Part shown: in pieces, positions 34,662-44,011 of the stretch
How positions within the stretch are numbered: position 1 is the stretch's first letter
How the letters are laid out: every line of letters starts with the position of its first letter
Source: Ureibacillus thermophilus
GTDB lineage: Bacteria > Bacillota > Bacilli > Bacillales_A > Planococcaceae
Assembly (NCBI RefSeq): GCF_004331915.1
Contig: NZ_CP036528.1
Coordinates: 1,006,567-1,070,566, forward strand
Direction: 5' to 3'
DNA length: 64,000 nucleotides
Notes under the pieces: model-generated
Databases searched by the model: none
Told to the model about the DNA's origin: nothing
The model's input: the letters and a program-made list of their open reading frames with translations, nothing else
Translations under genes and position numbers: made by a program

Positions 34662-35867
34662 TTGAATCAAGAAATTAAGTTGCAACAGGAACAAAGAGGT
34701 TCTGTTTGGGAAGTGTTGAAAACAGCGACCCGGTTAGGATTGACTTCTTTCGGGGGGCCTATTGCTCATTTAGGATATTTTCGCGAGGAATATGTGAACC
34801 GGCGAAAATGGTTAGATGAAAAAACATATGCTGATTTGGTCGCGCTGTGTCAATTCTTACCGGGGCCGGCGAGCAGTCAGGTTGGAATAGGGATTGGATT
34901 TATGCGAGCGGGTTTTTGGGGGGCGATAGCCGCTTGGTTTGGATTTACCCTCCCTTCTGTCATTGCGCTTGTCTTGTTTGCCTACTTTTTAAAAGGTACT
35001 TCCTTTAGTGACGCTGGCTGGCTCCATGGATTACTGGTTGTGGCAGTTGCTGTCGTCGCTCAAGCTGTGTGGGGCATGGCAAAAAACTTTGCATCCGATC
35101 GTCCACGTGCCACCATTGCCATCGCAGCAGCGATTTTGACTTTGATTATTCCGAGTGTCTTTAGTCAAGTAGGAATCATCATAGGTGCTGGAATCCTAGG
35201 ATGGTTTTTGTTCCGAAGCACGCCAGATTCAAAACCAGTTCCGATTTCGATCTCGATTCATAAAAAGACAGCCAGTATCTTGCTTATTTTATTTTTTGTT
35301 TTGTTAGGGGTACTTCCTATAATCCGACAGTTTACTGACTCGAATCTGATTGCGCTCTTTGATAGCTTCTATCGCTCTGGCGCCTTGGTATTCGGTGGAG
35401 GACATGTTGTCCTTCCATTATTACAAACAGAAGTGGTTCCTACAGGTTGGCTAACAGCTGAACAATTTTTAGCCGGTTACGGAGCAGCACAAGCAGTGCC
35501 CGGACCGTTGTTTACATTCGCATCGTACTTAGGAATGGCTAGTTTCGGATGGGAAGGAGCTGTAGTGGCGACTCTTGCAATCTTTCTACCTTCTTTTCTG
35601 TTAATCCTTGGAGCCCTTCCTTTTTGGAATTGGCTTCGTCATCATCCTCGTTTTCAAGCAGCACTGTACGGCATCAATGCAGCTGTTGTGGGAATTTTAC
35701 TCGCAGCACTATATCATCCTGTATGGACGAAAGCGATTAAAAGTCCGCTCGATTTTTGCCTTGCTCTAGCCGCGTTTGGCTTATTAACGGTCTGGAAGTT
35801 TCCGCCTTGGATTGTCGTTGTATTTTCCGCCGTCGCAGGAGTTTTTCTTTCCTTTATTTCATCATAA
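34662..35867 (+). CDS. chrA: Chromate efflux transporter ChrA
   Basis: A 401-residue membrane protein of the CHR superfamily with two homologous halves. The N-terminal half has TRLGLTSFGGPIAHLGYFRE and QFLPGPASSQVGIGIGF. The C-terminal half has SGALVFGGGHVVLPLL and AQAVPGPLFTFASYLG. These are the paired FGGP/PGP signatures of long-chain ChrA. It exports chromate from the cytoplasm. A TTG start follows TAGGAGGAATA. The frameshifted padR gene and a palindromic operator lie upstream; a terminator follows. Confidence 0.92.
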   Translation: MNQEIKLQQEQRGSVWEVLKTATRLGLTSFGGPIAHLGYFREEYVNRRKWLDEKTYADLVALCQFLPGPASSQVGIGIGFMRAGFWGAIAAWFGFTLPSVIALVLFAYFLKGTSFSDAGWLHGLLVVAVAVVAQAVWGMAKNFASDRPRATIAIAAAILTLIIPSVFSQVGIIIGAGILGWFLFRSTPDSKPVPISISIHKKTASILLILFFVLLGVLPIIRQFTDSNLIALFDSFYRSGALVFGGGHVVLPLLQTEVVPTGWLTAEQFLAGYGAAQAVPGPLFTFASYLGMASFGWEGAVVATLAIFLPSFLLILGALPFWNWLRHHPRFQAALYGINAAVVGILLAALYHPVWTKAIKSPLDFCLALAAFGLLTVWKFPPWIVVVFSAVAGVFLSFISS

Positions 35868-35880
35868 TATATCCACTAGC

Positions 35881-35925
35881 AAAGTCGGGTTCACAGGAAC
35901 TCGGCTTTTATTCTTTAGTTTAATA
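35881..35925 (+). terminator. Terminator after chrA
   Basis: AGTCGGGTTC pairs with GAACTCGGCT around ACAG (two G-T pairs), followed by TTTATTCTTT. Confidence 0.75.
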
Positions 35926-36191
35926 AAAGAGAAAAGGAGCGTACAGATTGGTCGTGTATCAGATGTGCACCCCTTATTTTTTAGGCTTTTATCATTTCGT
36001 TCCTGATAAGACCATTCTCTAAGCTTATTTTGTTTAAACTGGAATTAGTTTTGGACAGTGTGAAAATTTAGCTAACGAGGAATATTAATGGAATAAAAAC
36101 AAGGGAAAAACCTATTTTATTCAACGTAAAAATGTAGCTGCTACGTTAGCGATGCAAAAGTTGCTCGAAACAGTAATGGATTCTTGTTAGT
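35926..36191. other. Intergenic debris
   Basis: No intact gene. A plus-strand stop-free stretch near 36113-36190 (KNVAATLAMQKLLETVMDSC) may be the tail of a lost gene. Confidence 0.35.
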
Positions 36192-36560
36192 CTAAGGGAA
36201 AGAGGAGGGAAGAGAGCGTACTTTTCTTCCAGTAATCAGGAGGGCTTGACCCTTTTCCCCAAACACTGCCATCGTATGAATTTCGCCAAGATCCACACCA
36301 GCCAAATGTCCCGGCTGATAGGTTTTCGCTTTCTGGCCACTTTCATACGTAACCGCTAAATACCAACCGTTATCGTAACAACATTCGATTGCTTTAATCG
36401 TTCCTTGAGGTAAATTCGAGGCATAGACGATAATCGGCTTTTCTCTCTTCCCGTTATGGATGCCCATCGATAAGGTAATTTTCCCATTTTCATGAATCGT
36501 GAAACCGTCTTTCGCCCATTTAGCGGTGACAGTTTTCAGTTGGTTAGATGAGGCAGAAGT
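36192..36560 (-). pseudogene. IS200/IS605 family TnpB, internal fragment
   Basis: About 120 residues from the middle of TnpB: TAKWAKDGFTIHENGKITLS, EKPIIVYASNLPQGTIKAIE, then the first RuvC motif AGVDLGEIHTMAVFGEKGQA with the catalytic aspartate. The remaining RuvC motifs, the zinc finger and the N-terminal RNA-binding part are missing. TnpB is the RNA-guided nuclease of IS605 elements and ancestor of Cas12; this copy is dead. No associated right-end RNA region remains. Both ends are abrupt. Confidence 0.8.
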
Positions 36561-36680
36561 AGAAGAACTCAGGAACACGTTTCCGTCTCCGCATACAAAG
36601 GAAGAGGACGAGTGGTTTCAACAAGCGATAGAGTATGATATGCTTAAGAACGACCTGCATGAGCCGAATGTTGAATAAGA
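36540..36680 (+). pseudogene. C-terminal fragment of an unknown protein
   Basis: A plus-strand stop-free stretch of about 45 codons, SWLDEAEVEELRNTFPSPHT then EDEWFQQAIEYDMLKNDLHE, ends in TAA at 36678. No start is present. It adjoins the TnpB fragment and reads like the end of a real acidic protein. Not identified. Confidence 0.35.
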
Positions 36681-36822
36681 AAATAAAAAAGAACCTGTAA
36701 CGCTCTTTACCACACCGTTCAGATGTTTCTTGTCGACAAGCATTCATATTAATGACCCATGATGTTCACATCGCTGAGACGGCGGAAGAGGGAGCAATTA
36801 CTAAAATGTGTTTGGCAAACGG

Positions 36823-36862
36823 CAAGCACTGTAGACTTAAATCTGCAGTGCTTTTGTATTTG
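36823..36862 (+). terminator. Rho-independent terminator
   Basis: AAGCACTGTAGA pairs with TCTGCAGTGCTT (one G-T pair) around CTTAAA, followed by TTGTATTTGG. Nothing else is supported in 36681-37153 apart from an 8-bp separated inverted repeat CCATATCG/CGATATGG (37060-37122) ahead of the kinase gene. Confidence 0.75.
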
Positions 36863-37153
36863 GTTTCTATTGAATTTATCGCTATGATAACGTAAGAATA
36901 CGGAGCGGTTGTAATAATTTTACGATAAAAGTGAAATCGTCCCCAACCGTTACACTTGATTGAAATCCATAAATTCTGCAAATTTAGTTTATAAAATAAA
37001 CATATCGTCCAAAGGCATAAATAGAGAGAGCGTACCAATATTTATTTGACGGAACCCATATGCCATATCGCTCGGAATCAACGAAAAAGAGATCAAAAAA
37101 CAGTTTTTCCTAAACGATATGGAAGTTAATGGACTGATAAGGAAGGGACAAAA

Positions 37154-38524
37154 ATGAGAAAAATCTCGTTTAAATTAGGACTATTCTTTTTTCTATTTGT
37201 GTTAGGAATCGAAACGGTTTTGTTTGTGTCATTATATATTACGCTTGTTCATTCTAGAATTAATGAGGAATTTGAGCAGCTGTTGGCAAGAGGAAATAAT
37301 CACCGCGATGTGTTAGAAAAAAATTACGACTCTTCTACGTTGGAACATGTCACCATGATGGAGTCGGAAGCGGTGACGGACGTTGTTATTACAGATGACA
37401 AGGGGAATATATTATATTTTTCGGATCATATTTTACCATTTGCCAAAAGAATAATAAAAAACGAAGTTAAAAACATTCCCCATGATGGTATGATTGTACA
37501 AAAAAATTGGCAAAAAGAGTCGCATATTTCAACAGTAAGCCCGATTCGGGTTGACGGCAAGATAAAAGGGTATGTCTATATGTTTCAAAATACAGCTTCC
37601 ATTCAAAACATGATTTATAAGTTAAAGCATCATTTTATTATCGTTGGAATTCTTTCTGTATTTTTAACGATTATAACGATTGCTTTCTTATCAAGAGTGA
37701 TTACGATTCCTCTCATTCGCATGAAACAGGCGACCGAAAAATTGAGCAAAGGTGATTTTTCTGTCCGTTTACAAGTAAAAGGAGAGGATGAATTAGCGCA
37801 ATTAGGAAAATCTATTCAAACATTGGCAAGGGATTTAGAATACTTAAAAAAAGAAAGAAACGAATTTCTTGCCAGTATTTCTCATGAGCTTCGTACCCCT
37901 CTCACATATGTAAAAGGATATGCGGACATCGCCAGAAGACCAAACATTAAGGAAGAAGAGAGAGAGAAATATTTGACTATTATTTATGAAGAAGCAGAGC
38001 ATATGCAAAAATTAGTAAAAGAACTTTTTGAATTAGCAAAAATGGATCAGCATTCCTTTCACATTCATCAGTCATCGACCAACTTATGTTCATTTTTAAG
38101 AAAAGTATACGAGAAAATGCACCCTGCTTTTCAGGCGAAAAACATGTCTCTTATATATCACTGTGATGGAAACATTACGGTCCATATAGACCAAAAACGT
38201 TTTGAGCAAGTGATGATGAATCTGTTAGATAATGCTTTAAAATATTCTGAGCAAGGTTCTACCGTCTCTATTGATGTAAGGACGGAGAAAAAGAACATCG
38301 TGATAATTGTTTCAGACGAAGGCAGAGGAATTCCTGAAGAGGATTTGCCGCATATTTTTGAACGGTTCTACCGGGTGGATAAATCAAGATCAAGAGCCAG
38401 CGGTGGAACGGGATTGGGCTTAGCGATAGCAAAAGAAATTATTGAAGCCCATGGAGGTTCTATTTATGCGGATAGTATCTACGGAAAAGGAACGAAAATG
38501 ATGATTACATTACCGAAGGAATGA
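37154..38524 (+). CDS. Sensor histidine kinase (two-component system)
   Basis: A 456-residue membrane kinase. Transmembrane helices lie at about residues 9-31 and 161-181, enclosing an extracytoplasmic sensor domain of about 130 residues. A HAMP linker (IPLIRMKQATEKLSKGDFSV) follows. The phosphorylated His244 is in SISHELRTPLTYVKGY, and the ATP-binding domain has NLLDNALKYSEQG, DEGRGIPEEDLP and GGTGLGLAIAKEI. It should phosphorylate the response regulator encoded 6 bases downstream. The signal is unknown; downstream genes suggest metal or envelope stress. Confidence 0.93.
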   Translation: MRKISFKLGLFFFLFVLGIETVLFVSLYITLVHSRINEEFEQLLARGNNHRDVLEKNYDSSTLEHVTMMESEAVTDVVITDDKGNILYFSDHILPFAKRIIKNEVKNIPHDGMIVQKNWQKESHISTVSPIRVDGKIKGYVYMFQNTASIQNMIYKLKHHFIIVGILSVFLTIITIAFLSRVITIPLIRMKQATEKLSKGDFSVRLQVKGEDELAQLGKSIQTLARDLEYLKKERNEFLASISHELRTPLTYVKGYADIARRPNIKEEEREKYLTIIYEEAEHMQKLVKELFELAKMDQHSFHIHQSSTNLCSFLRKVYEKMHPAFQAKNMSLIYHCDGNITVHIDQKRFEQVMMNLLDNALKYSEQGSTVSIDVRTEKKNIVIIVSDEGRGIPEEDLPHIFERFYRVDKSRSRASGGTGLGLAIAKEIIEAHGGSIYADSIYGKGTKMMITLPKE

Positions 38525-38530
38525 GGGAGC

Positions 38531-39202
38531 ATGTATACGATATTACTTGTTGATGATGAAAAACGAATGTTAGATTTACTTGATCTTTATCTTTCGCCTA
38601 AAGGGTACCGTTGTGTAAAGTGTGAATCCGGTTTATCAGCAATACAGTACTTAGAAAATAACAAAGCGGATTTAGTGTTATTGGATATTATGATGCCGGA
38701 GGTGGATGGTTGGGAAACTTGTAAATGTATTAGAGAATTTTCCAATGTCCCTATTATTATGGTGACCGCAAGAGATCAAACATTGGATATCGTAAAAGGA
38801 CTTAATATGGGAGCTGATGACTATATCACAAAACCATTTGACGAATCCGAACTGCTTGCCCGCATAGAGGCGGTTCTGCGCCGTTCAGCAGGGAAACAAC
38901 CAAAAATTGAGTTTCAAGGTTTGGTGTGGGATGAAGCTCAACATAAGGTTCAATATAATAAACATGATCTTTTTCTGACACCTAAAGAGTTTGCCATATT
39001 GGGGCTTTTTCTGAAAAACCCAGGCAGAGTGTTTAGCAGAGAACAAATTATTCTATCACTATGGGGCTATAACGCAAATACAGAAGAGCGCACTATTGAT
39101 TCTCATGTGAAAAATATTAGAGAAAAGCTGAGACAAGCTGGGTTTCCAATCGATCGATTTCTGCAAACTGTTTGGGGGGTGGGGTATAAATGGAAGGGAT
39201 AA
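38531..39202 (+). CDS. Response regulator, OmpR/PhoB family
   Basis: A 223-residue transcription factor. The receiver domain has the acidic pair in LLVDDEKRML, phospho-acceptor Asp52 in LVLLDIMMPE, and the conserved lysine in YITKPFDE. The C-terminal winged helix includes LTPKEFAILGLFLKNPGRVF, SREQIILSLWGY and TIDSHVKNIREKLRQAG. It is the partner of the upstream kinase (6-base gap) and probably controls this operon. A GGGAGC site precedes the ATG. Confidence 0.95.
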   Translation: MYTILLVDDEKRMLDLLDLYLSPKGYRCVKCESGLSAIQYLENNKADLVLLDIMMPEVDGWETCKCIREFSNVPIIMVTARDQTLDIVKGLNMGADDYITKPFDESELLARIEAVLRRSAGKQPKIEFQGLVWDEAQHKVQYNKHDLFLTPKEFAILGLFLKNPGRVFSREQIILSLWGYNANTEERTIDSHVKNIREKLRQAGFPIDRFLQTVWGVGYKWKG

Positions 39203-39214
39203 GATGGGAAGAGA

Positions 39215-39784
39215 ATGAAAGAGCAAATGATTACACTACTCAACACCTATGAAAATGCTGCTTATCTCATCAGCATTGTGATAAATATTATAATTAGTAT
39301 TTTAGGACTTGTACCAAGCGTTTTTCTCACAGCTGCCAATTTGGCCGTGTTCGGGTTTTGGAAAGGTACTTTTTTATCTTTTGCAGGGGAAGCAATCGGA
39401 GCGATTATTTCTTTTGTTTTATATCGTAAAGGATTTAGGAAACTTTCGGTAACGAAGTTGTTTTCCCACCCGAAAGTCAGACGTTTGCTTGAAGCAAAAG
39501 GTTTAGAAGCCTTTTTTCTTGTTCTATCTTTGCGCCTTTTCCCTTTTGTTCCGTCAGGAGTAGTGACCTTTGTTGCGGCGATCGGAAAAACATCCTTGCT
39601 TATCTTTATGATTGCTAGCTCAATAGGGAAAATACCTGCCTTACTTTTAGAAGCCTATTCGGTTTATCAATTAATGAATTGGACATGGCAAGGGAAAGTA
39701 ATATTAACATTTTTGTCTGTTTTTTTATTTCTTTTTACTTGGAAGAAAATCAATCGAAAAAAGGCTCAAACCAACAAAACTTAG
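39215..39784 (+). CDS. TVP38/TMEM64 (VTT domain) membrane protein
   Basis: A 189-residue protein with five or six hydrophobic helices and the VTT/DedA-like core: LTAANLAVFGFWKGTFLSFA then GEAIGAIISFVLYRKGF. The re-entrant loop segment is LRLFPFVPSGVVTFVAAIGK. Relatives in the DedA superfamily act in lipid scrambling and envelope integrity. It starts 12 bases after the response regulator stop, so it belongs to the same operon. The specific function is not known. Confidence 0.8.
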   Translation: MKEQMITLLNTYENAAYLISIVINIIISILGLVPSVFLTAANLAVFGFWKGTFLSFAGEAIGAIISFVLYRKGFRKLSVTKLFSHPKVRRLLEAKGLEAFFLVLSLRLFPFVPSGVVTFVAAIGKTSLLIFMIASSIGKIPALLLEAYSVYQLMNWTWQGKVILTFLSVFLFLFTWKKINRKKAQTNKT

Positions 39785-39908
39785 AGAGTTTATGTTTATG
39801 AAGAGTGACAAATATCATATCCAAAGAAGCAAACTCCATAAATTCTGCAAATCTTTCTGCTATAAAATGTACGATCGCTATTTCATACACAAAAAGGGGT
39901 TATCAGCA

Positions 39909-40886
39909 ATGAAAAAAATGACGAAAGCTATGATGATTACATCGGCCATTCTTCTTCTAAGCGCTTGTTCATCATCCAATGAAAAAGAACAGTCCTTTAT
40001 TACGAGCAAAGAACAAGCAAAATCCAACACATCTGTTACAAATAATCCTTTCTTTAAAGAAAAGAAAGAAGGAAAGTTCGAACATTTACATGGAATTGGT
40101 TATGCAGGCAACCAAAATGCGATTTACTTTGCTACACATGAAGGTTTACTTGTTTACCAAAATAATAAGTGGTATGAAACGACTTCCAATAAACATGATT
40201 ATATGGGCTTTTCTGCAACAGACGATGGGTTTTATGCATCGGGACACCCAGAAGAAGGTTCATCTTTAGGAAATCCGCTTGGTCTTGTAAAAAGTCTTGA
40301 TCATGGACAAACGTTGATGAACTTAGGGTTTTATAAAGAATCTGATTTTCATTATATGGCAGTAGGCTATAAAAGCCATACGATTTATGTCGTGAACCAA
40401 GAAGAAAACAAAAAGCTAGGACAAGGGTTATTTTACAGTAAAGACGACGGCAAAACGTGGTCGCCAAGTCAATTAAACGGCCTACCGCAAACTGCTGCAG
40501 GAACGATTGCTGCCCATCCAACGGAGGAAAATATGGTCGGAATTAGTACGCCCGAAGGAATTTTCGTTTCAAAAGATAATGGAAATACCTTTGAACGGTT
40601 TACTCGAAAAATCAATACAATGGCTTTTTTCTTCCAAGAAAAATCGATTTTATTTGCTGCTGTAGAAAACAATAAGCCTGTACTTATCAAACAATCATTC
40701 GATTCAAAGCAGGAGGAAGTTCTTTCTGTTCCTGCACTCGATGAAAAAGATCATATCATGTATATGGCTTCTAATCCGAAAAATGAAAAGGAAATGGTGA
40801 TGGCCACCATGAATGGCGATATTTTCGTGACAACAAATAACGGTGAAAGCTGGACTCAAATAGCAGTAAAGGGGAAACTACTATAG
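39909..40886 (+). CDS. Lipoprotein with BNR/sialidase-like repeats (F510_1955-type)
   Basis: A 325-residue predicted lipoprotein. The ATG at 39909 is chosen over the frame's first ATG at 39792 because AAGGGG precedes it and the signal peptide MKKMTKAMMITSAILLLSAC starts there; the lipobox is LLSAC. The mature protein carries beta-propeller type Asp-box/BNR repeats: SKDDGKTWSPSQ, SKDNGNTFERF and TTNNGESWTQIA. Database entries of this type (F510_1955 family glycosylhydrolase) often lie in copper or metal operons of Bacillales. No catalytic activity is demonstrated. Co-transcribed with the two-component genes. Confidence 0.75.
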   Translation: MKKMTKAMMITSAILLLSACSSSNEKEQSFITSKEQAKSNTSVTNNPFFKEKKEGKFEHLHGIGYAGNQNAIYFATHEGLLVYQNNKWYETTSNKHDYMGFSATDDGFYASGHPEEGSSLGNPLGLVKSLDHGQTLMNLGFYKESDFHYMAVGYKSHTIYVVNQEENKKLGQGLFYSKDDGKTWSPSQLNGLPQTAAGTIAAHPTEENMVGISTPEGIFVSKDNGNTFERFTRKINTMAFFFQEKSILFAAVENNKPVLIKQSFDSKQEEVLSVPALDEKDHIMYMASNPKNEKEMVMATMNGDIFVTTNNGESWTQIAVKGKLL

Positions 40887-40998
40887 GCTAATGACAAGGC
40901 GTGCGATTAGCATGTCTTTGTTATTTACCACTCCATATTTCTACAAAATCCACTGCTACAATATAGACATCAGATTAGAGGGGAAGGTGAGAGGAAGG

Positions 40999-41730
40999 AT
41001 GTATTCATTTTTCAATCAAATAAGTAACCTTTTAAGTCAACCATTTCTAAATATTGCACATGATACAACCACTATCCCCATTTTATCAGCGTTTGTTCTT
41101 GGTATAGTAGGAGCGATGGCCCCGTGTCAACTCACCGCTAACTTAGGAGTAATCACGTTATACAGTAATCAGTCCTTGCAAAAAGGAATTGCGTGGAAAG
41201 AGTTGTTTCTTTATATTTTTGGTAAAATTATTGCCTTTTCCGGTTTGGGGATGATTGTCTGGCTTTTGGGGAATGAGATTCAAAGTACACTAACATTCTA
41301 TTTTCCGTGGCTAAGAAAGCTGATCGGTCCCATTCTCATTCTTGTAGGTTTATACTTGTTAGGGCTTTTTAAAATGTATTGGAACCTAACCTTGTTCAAA
41401 ATACCTGAGAGATTTTTAAAGAAAGGAAAAACAGGTTCTTTTTTAATGGGGTTCAGTTTTTCGTTAGCGTTTTGTCCAACGATGTTTGTGCTGTTTTTCG
41501 TGACTTTAATGCCTCTTGTGTATTCAACGTCTTATGGAGTGATATTGCCGGGCATCTTTGCCATCGGAACCTCTGTACCTGTTATTTTCTTCATCTTCAT
41601 TCTATGGTACTTAGGATTTAGCGGTACTCTAATGAAAAAAGGAAAACAAGCAGGAAGGTTCGTTCAGAAGGCAGCTGGAATCGTGATAATCTTACTTGGC
41701 ATATTAGACACCATCACTTATTGGTTTTAA
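40999..41730 (+). CDS. CcdA/TauE-like membrane transporter (UreH-domain type)
   Basis: About 243 residues and six or seven membrane helices. The segment FVLGIVGAMAPCQLTANLGV and the second half's SLAFCPTMFVLFFVTLMPLV resemble the paired cysteine-containing helices of CcdA/DsbD-type proteins. Databases usually call this a sulfite exporter TauE/SafE or UreH-domain protein. It may shuttle reducing power or metal across the membrane. The ATG at 40999 is preferred, after GAGGGGAAGG; the frame extends to 40891 without a ribosome site. Part of the same operon. Confidence 0.7.
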   Translation: MYSFFNQISNLLSQPFLNIAHDTTTIPILSAFVLGIVGAMAPCQLTANLGVITLYSNQSLQKGIAWKELFLYIFGKIIAFSGLGMIVWLLGNEIQSTLTFYFPWLRKLIGPILILVGLYLLGLFKMYWNLTLFKIPERFLKKGKTGSFLMGFSFSLAFCPTMFVLFFVTLMPLVYSTSYGVILPGIFAIGTSVPVIFFIFILWYLGFSGTLMKKGKQAGRFVQKAAGIVIILLGILDTITYWF

Positions 41731-41759
41731 AATTAGGAAAAGGAGGAAAGTGAACGGTG

Positions 41760-41954
41760 ATGTTTGGAGATTTGGCCATGATGATTGGGATGATGTTATT
41801 CTGGGTTGTATTAATCGCCATTGGTTTTTATCTCTTACATCGTTTTATCAATGACCGCAAAGAAGAGTTATCTCCGATGGAAATATTAAAAGTGCGATTA
41901 GCCAAAGGAGAGATCACTTTAGACGAATTTGAACAACTATCCAAAAAGCTATAG
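41760..41954 (+). CDS. Small membrane protein with SHOCT domain
   Basis: 64-65 residues. One membrane helix (about 7-28) is followed by a SHOCT motif, SPMEILKVRLAKGEITLDEFEQL, a short C-terminal oligomerisation module. AGGAGG lies upstream; the start is the ATG at 41760 or GTG at 41757. Last gene of the kinase-led cluster. SHOCT membrane proteins are common in copper and metal operons of Bacillales, but their role is unknown. Confidence 0.8.
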   Translation: MFGDLAMMIGMMLFWVVLIAIGFYLLHRFINDRKEELSPMEILKVRLAKGEITLDEFEQLSKKL

Positions 41955-42037
41955 TAAAATCTAGCCTCTTTTATTGTATCAAGCATCAGAAATGTGATTT
42001 ACAATTGTCTCCCCCTATTTCAATTTTATATAGATGA

Positions 42038-42085
42038 AGGAAGTTGTTGATAAGAGTATTGTCAACAACTTCTTTTGTTTTTTTA
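42038..42085 (+). terminator. Terminator of the two-component/metal operon
   Basis: GAAGTTGTTGA pairs with TCAACAACTTC (11 bp), followed by TTTTGTTTTTTT. Confidence 0.85.
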
Positions 42086-42109
42086 GCTTTTCTGAACATA
42101 ATAATCTCT

Positions 42110-43042
42110 TATATTGCAGAACGGAAAAGTCGAGAAGAAAACAGTAGGTGGGGGACGTCCAACACCCGGCTACTCTCTAACGGCAACTGGCGAAAAAGTG
42201 CCAGACGAACAAATCCAAGAATGGATCTCTGAGCTTGTGATGGGAGAAGGATTTGCCTACGGATATCGCAAGCTGACCATTCAGTTAAGAAGAGACCATC
42301 AGCTTGTGATCAGTAAGAAAAAAGTATATCGATTGTGTAAAGCGATGGATTTACTACGTCCGCAGCGAGAGAAACGGATTCCATATCCGAAGAAACTCGC
42401 TCGAAATCGCATTATTACAGGCTCGAATCAGTTATGGGAAATGGATGTGAAATATGGATATATCGAAGGAGAAGAACGCTTTTTCTTTGTTTTGTCGCTC
42501 ATCGATGTGTATGACCGTTCGGTAATTGATTACCATATTGGGCTGAGTTGTTCAGGAAGCGATGCCGTAAAGACGCTTCAAAGAGCGTTATTCAAGCGTC
42601 AGCAATTTGAACAGGCAAATAAACCTGTGATTCGGACAGACAACGGCCCACAATTTATTTCTCATGCCTTTGAAGCTGCCTGTGAGCGATTTGGAATCGA
42701 ACATGAACGGATTCCACCACGGACGCCGAATATGAATGCGCATATTGAAGCGTTTCATCGTTTACTGGAGGAGGAATGTCTAGGAAGAATGGCGTTTGAC
42801 AGCTATGAAGAAGCTTATCAAGCCGTGATGGAGTACATGAAATTTTATAACGAGCGAAGGATTCATTCGAGTATTCTCGATCTTCCACCGCATAAATTTT
42901 ACAAAAAAGCGCAAACGGAATCGTTAATCATCAAAGAAGTTCGCGTATAAGGCAAGAGGATTTTGTCTTCTTGCCAAGAAAAAACGAGAAATTTTGAGAA
43001 TAACCTAAAATAAGATAGGATGTGTCCAAATTTAGGGGGTCA
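42110..43042 (+). mobile_element. IS3 family element, 5' part lost
   Basis: Contains the IS3 orfB region from its linker onward and a right end GTGTCCAAATTTAGGGGGTCA at 43022-43042. Its complement TGACCCCCTAAATTTGGAC is a typical IS3 terminus. orfA and the left end are missing; the left break abuts the terminator at 42085. Confidence 0.75.
42114..42950 (+). pseudogene. IS3 family transposase OrfB, nearly complete but without orfA
   Basis: 278 codons covering the HTH_21-type region (EGFAYGYRKLTIQLRRDHQL) and the whole DDE core: Asp in NQLWEMDVKYGYI, Asp in VIRTDNGPQFISH, Glu in NMNAHIEAFHRLLEEECLG. The C-terminus MKFYNERRIHSSILDLPPHK is intact. IS3 transposase is normally made as an OrfA-OrfB fusion by frameshifting; orfA is gone and the TTG at 42114 has no ribosome site. 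It closely resembles Geobacillus/Bacillus IS3 copies. A hairpin GGCAAGA/TCTTGCC follows the stop. Confidence 0.85.
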
Positions 43043-43044
43043 AT

Positions 43045-43687
43045 CCGGTGCCTTTTCGTCTATGGTGAACGATAATGATGAAAAAAATAATGAATTTGAT
43101 TCTGCGGAAGTCAAAGATGTAAACACTCATTCGCAAGAACTCCTTGAACAGCTGTTGGAGAGAAGAAGCAATTAGAAAATCAACTCATTAGCATGCAGGA
43201 CGAGATGAATCTTGTTTATAGGAAAGTGGCTGAATTAACCACTGAAGTTCAAAAGCTGAAGGAAGAAAATGCTTTTTTTATCGATTTATATGAGCAAATA
43301 GATGAGATGTATCAAGAATTAAAAAAGAAAAATCAACAAGAAAGTAGTAATGAAACACTAAAAACAATGGAGCGCAAATTAAAGAAAGGTATGTCTGCTG
43401 AAGATTTTAAAATGATTGTTAAAGAAGTGATCAATGAATACGAAAGTGAAACAATAAACTTCATGCAGCAAGAAGGTGAGCCAATCAACGAAATATATCC
43501 ATTGTTTTTCAATAAAGATGAGGAGTTAAGAAATGAGATTATTCATGATGAAGAATATAGTTGTCCATTGACTGGAAAGAAATACAAAAATTTAAAATCC
43601 ATGCTCAAAAACACTATCCGAACCAAATTAGAACAAACCCTGAATCCAATTGACGGAACATCGTTCACTAACGGCTCGAGTCGTTAA
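43045..43687 (+). pseudogene. Coiled-coil protein, 5'-truncated and frameshifted
   Basis: The first part reads GAFSSMVNDNDEKNNEFDSA to SQELLEQLLER, then shifts frame near 43157 and continues EKKQLENQLISMQDEMNLVY. The rest (43193-43687 is open) includes a coiled coil VAELTTEVQKLKEENAFFID and a C-terminal region CPLTGKKYKNLKSMLKNTIR. The 5' end is cut by the IS3 element. I do not recognise the family; the charged coiled coil suggests a structural or DNA-organising protein. Confidence 0.5.
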
Positions 43688-43715
43688 TCTTTTTTCTTTT
43701 TAAACAAATAAAGAT

Positions 43716-43952
43716 TTGGAGTTAACAAACGAACTGAAACAAAATTTGTTTGCTTGCAATCTAGATCCGGAAGCAACAATCAAAGCCTATCGAGAAAAAG
43801 TTGTGGGTCCCTATCGCAAAAAGTTACCGGATTCTGTTGTTGCCTCAATGGAGGAACAATTGTCGGGGGCTTGTACAGTAGAAATTGCTGCTTTCGATGA
43901 ATTTACCAACTTGTTAACCAACCTTGATACATCGAAACGAAAGAAACATTAA
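43716..43952 (+). pseudogene. ArsA (arsenite pump ATPase) internal fragment
   Basis: 78 codons that match the middle of ArsA-type ATPases: NLFACNLDPEATIKAYREKV, then VGPYRKKLPDSVVASMEEQL and SGACTVEIAAFDEFTNLLTN. The P-loop upstream and the DTAPTGHT signature downstream are both missing. The remnant suggests that a second arsenic gene set once stood here next to the mercury genes. Confidence 0.7.
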
Positions 43953-44011
43953 AACGTTTGTTTCCAAAAGCATAGCGACTAACGATCAATTAAGAAAAGG
44001 GGAAGAGAAAT

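Noticed and set aside
36192-36560. Active TnpB RNA-guided nuclease
   Set aside because: Only the first RuvC motif remains; zinc finger, other catalytic residues and the right-end RNA are missing.
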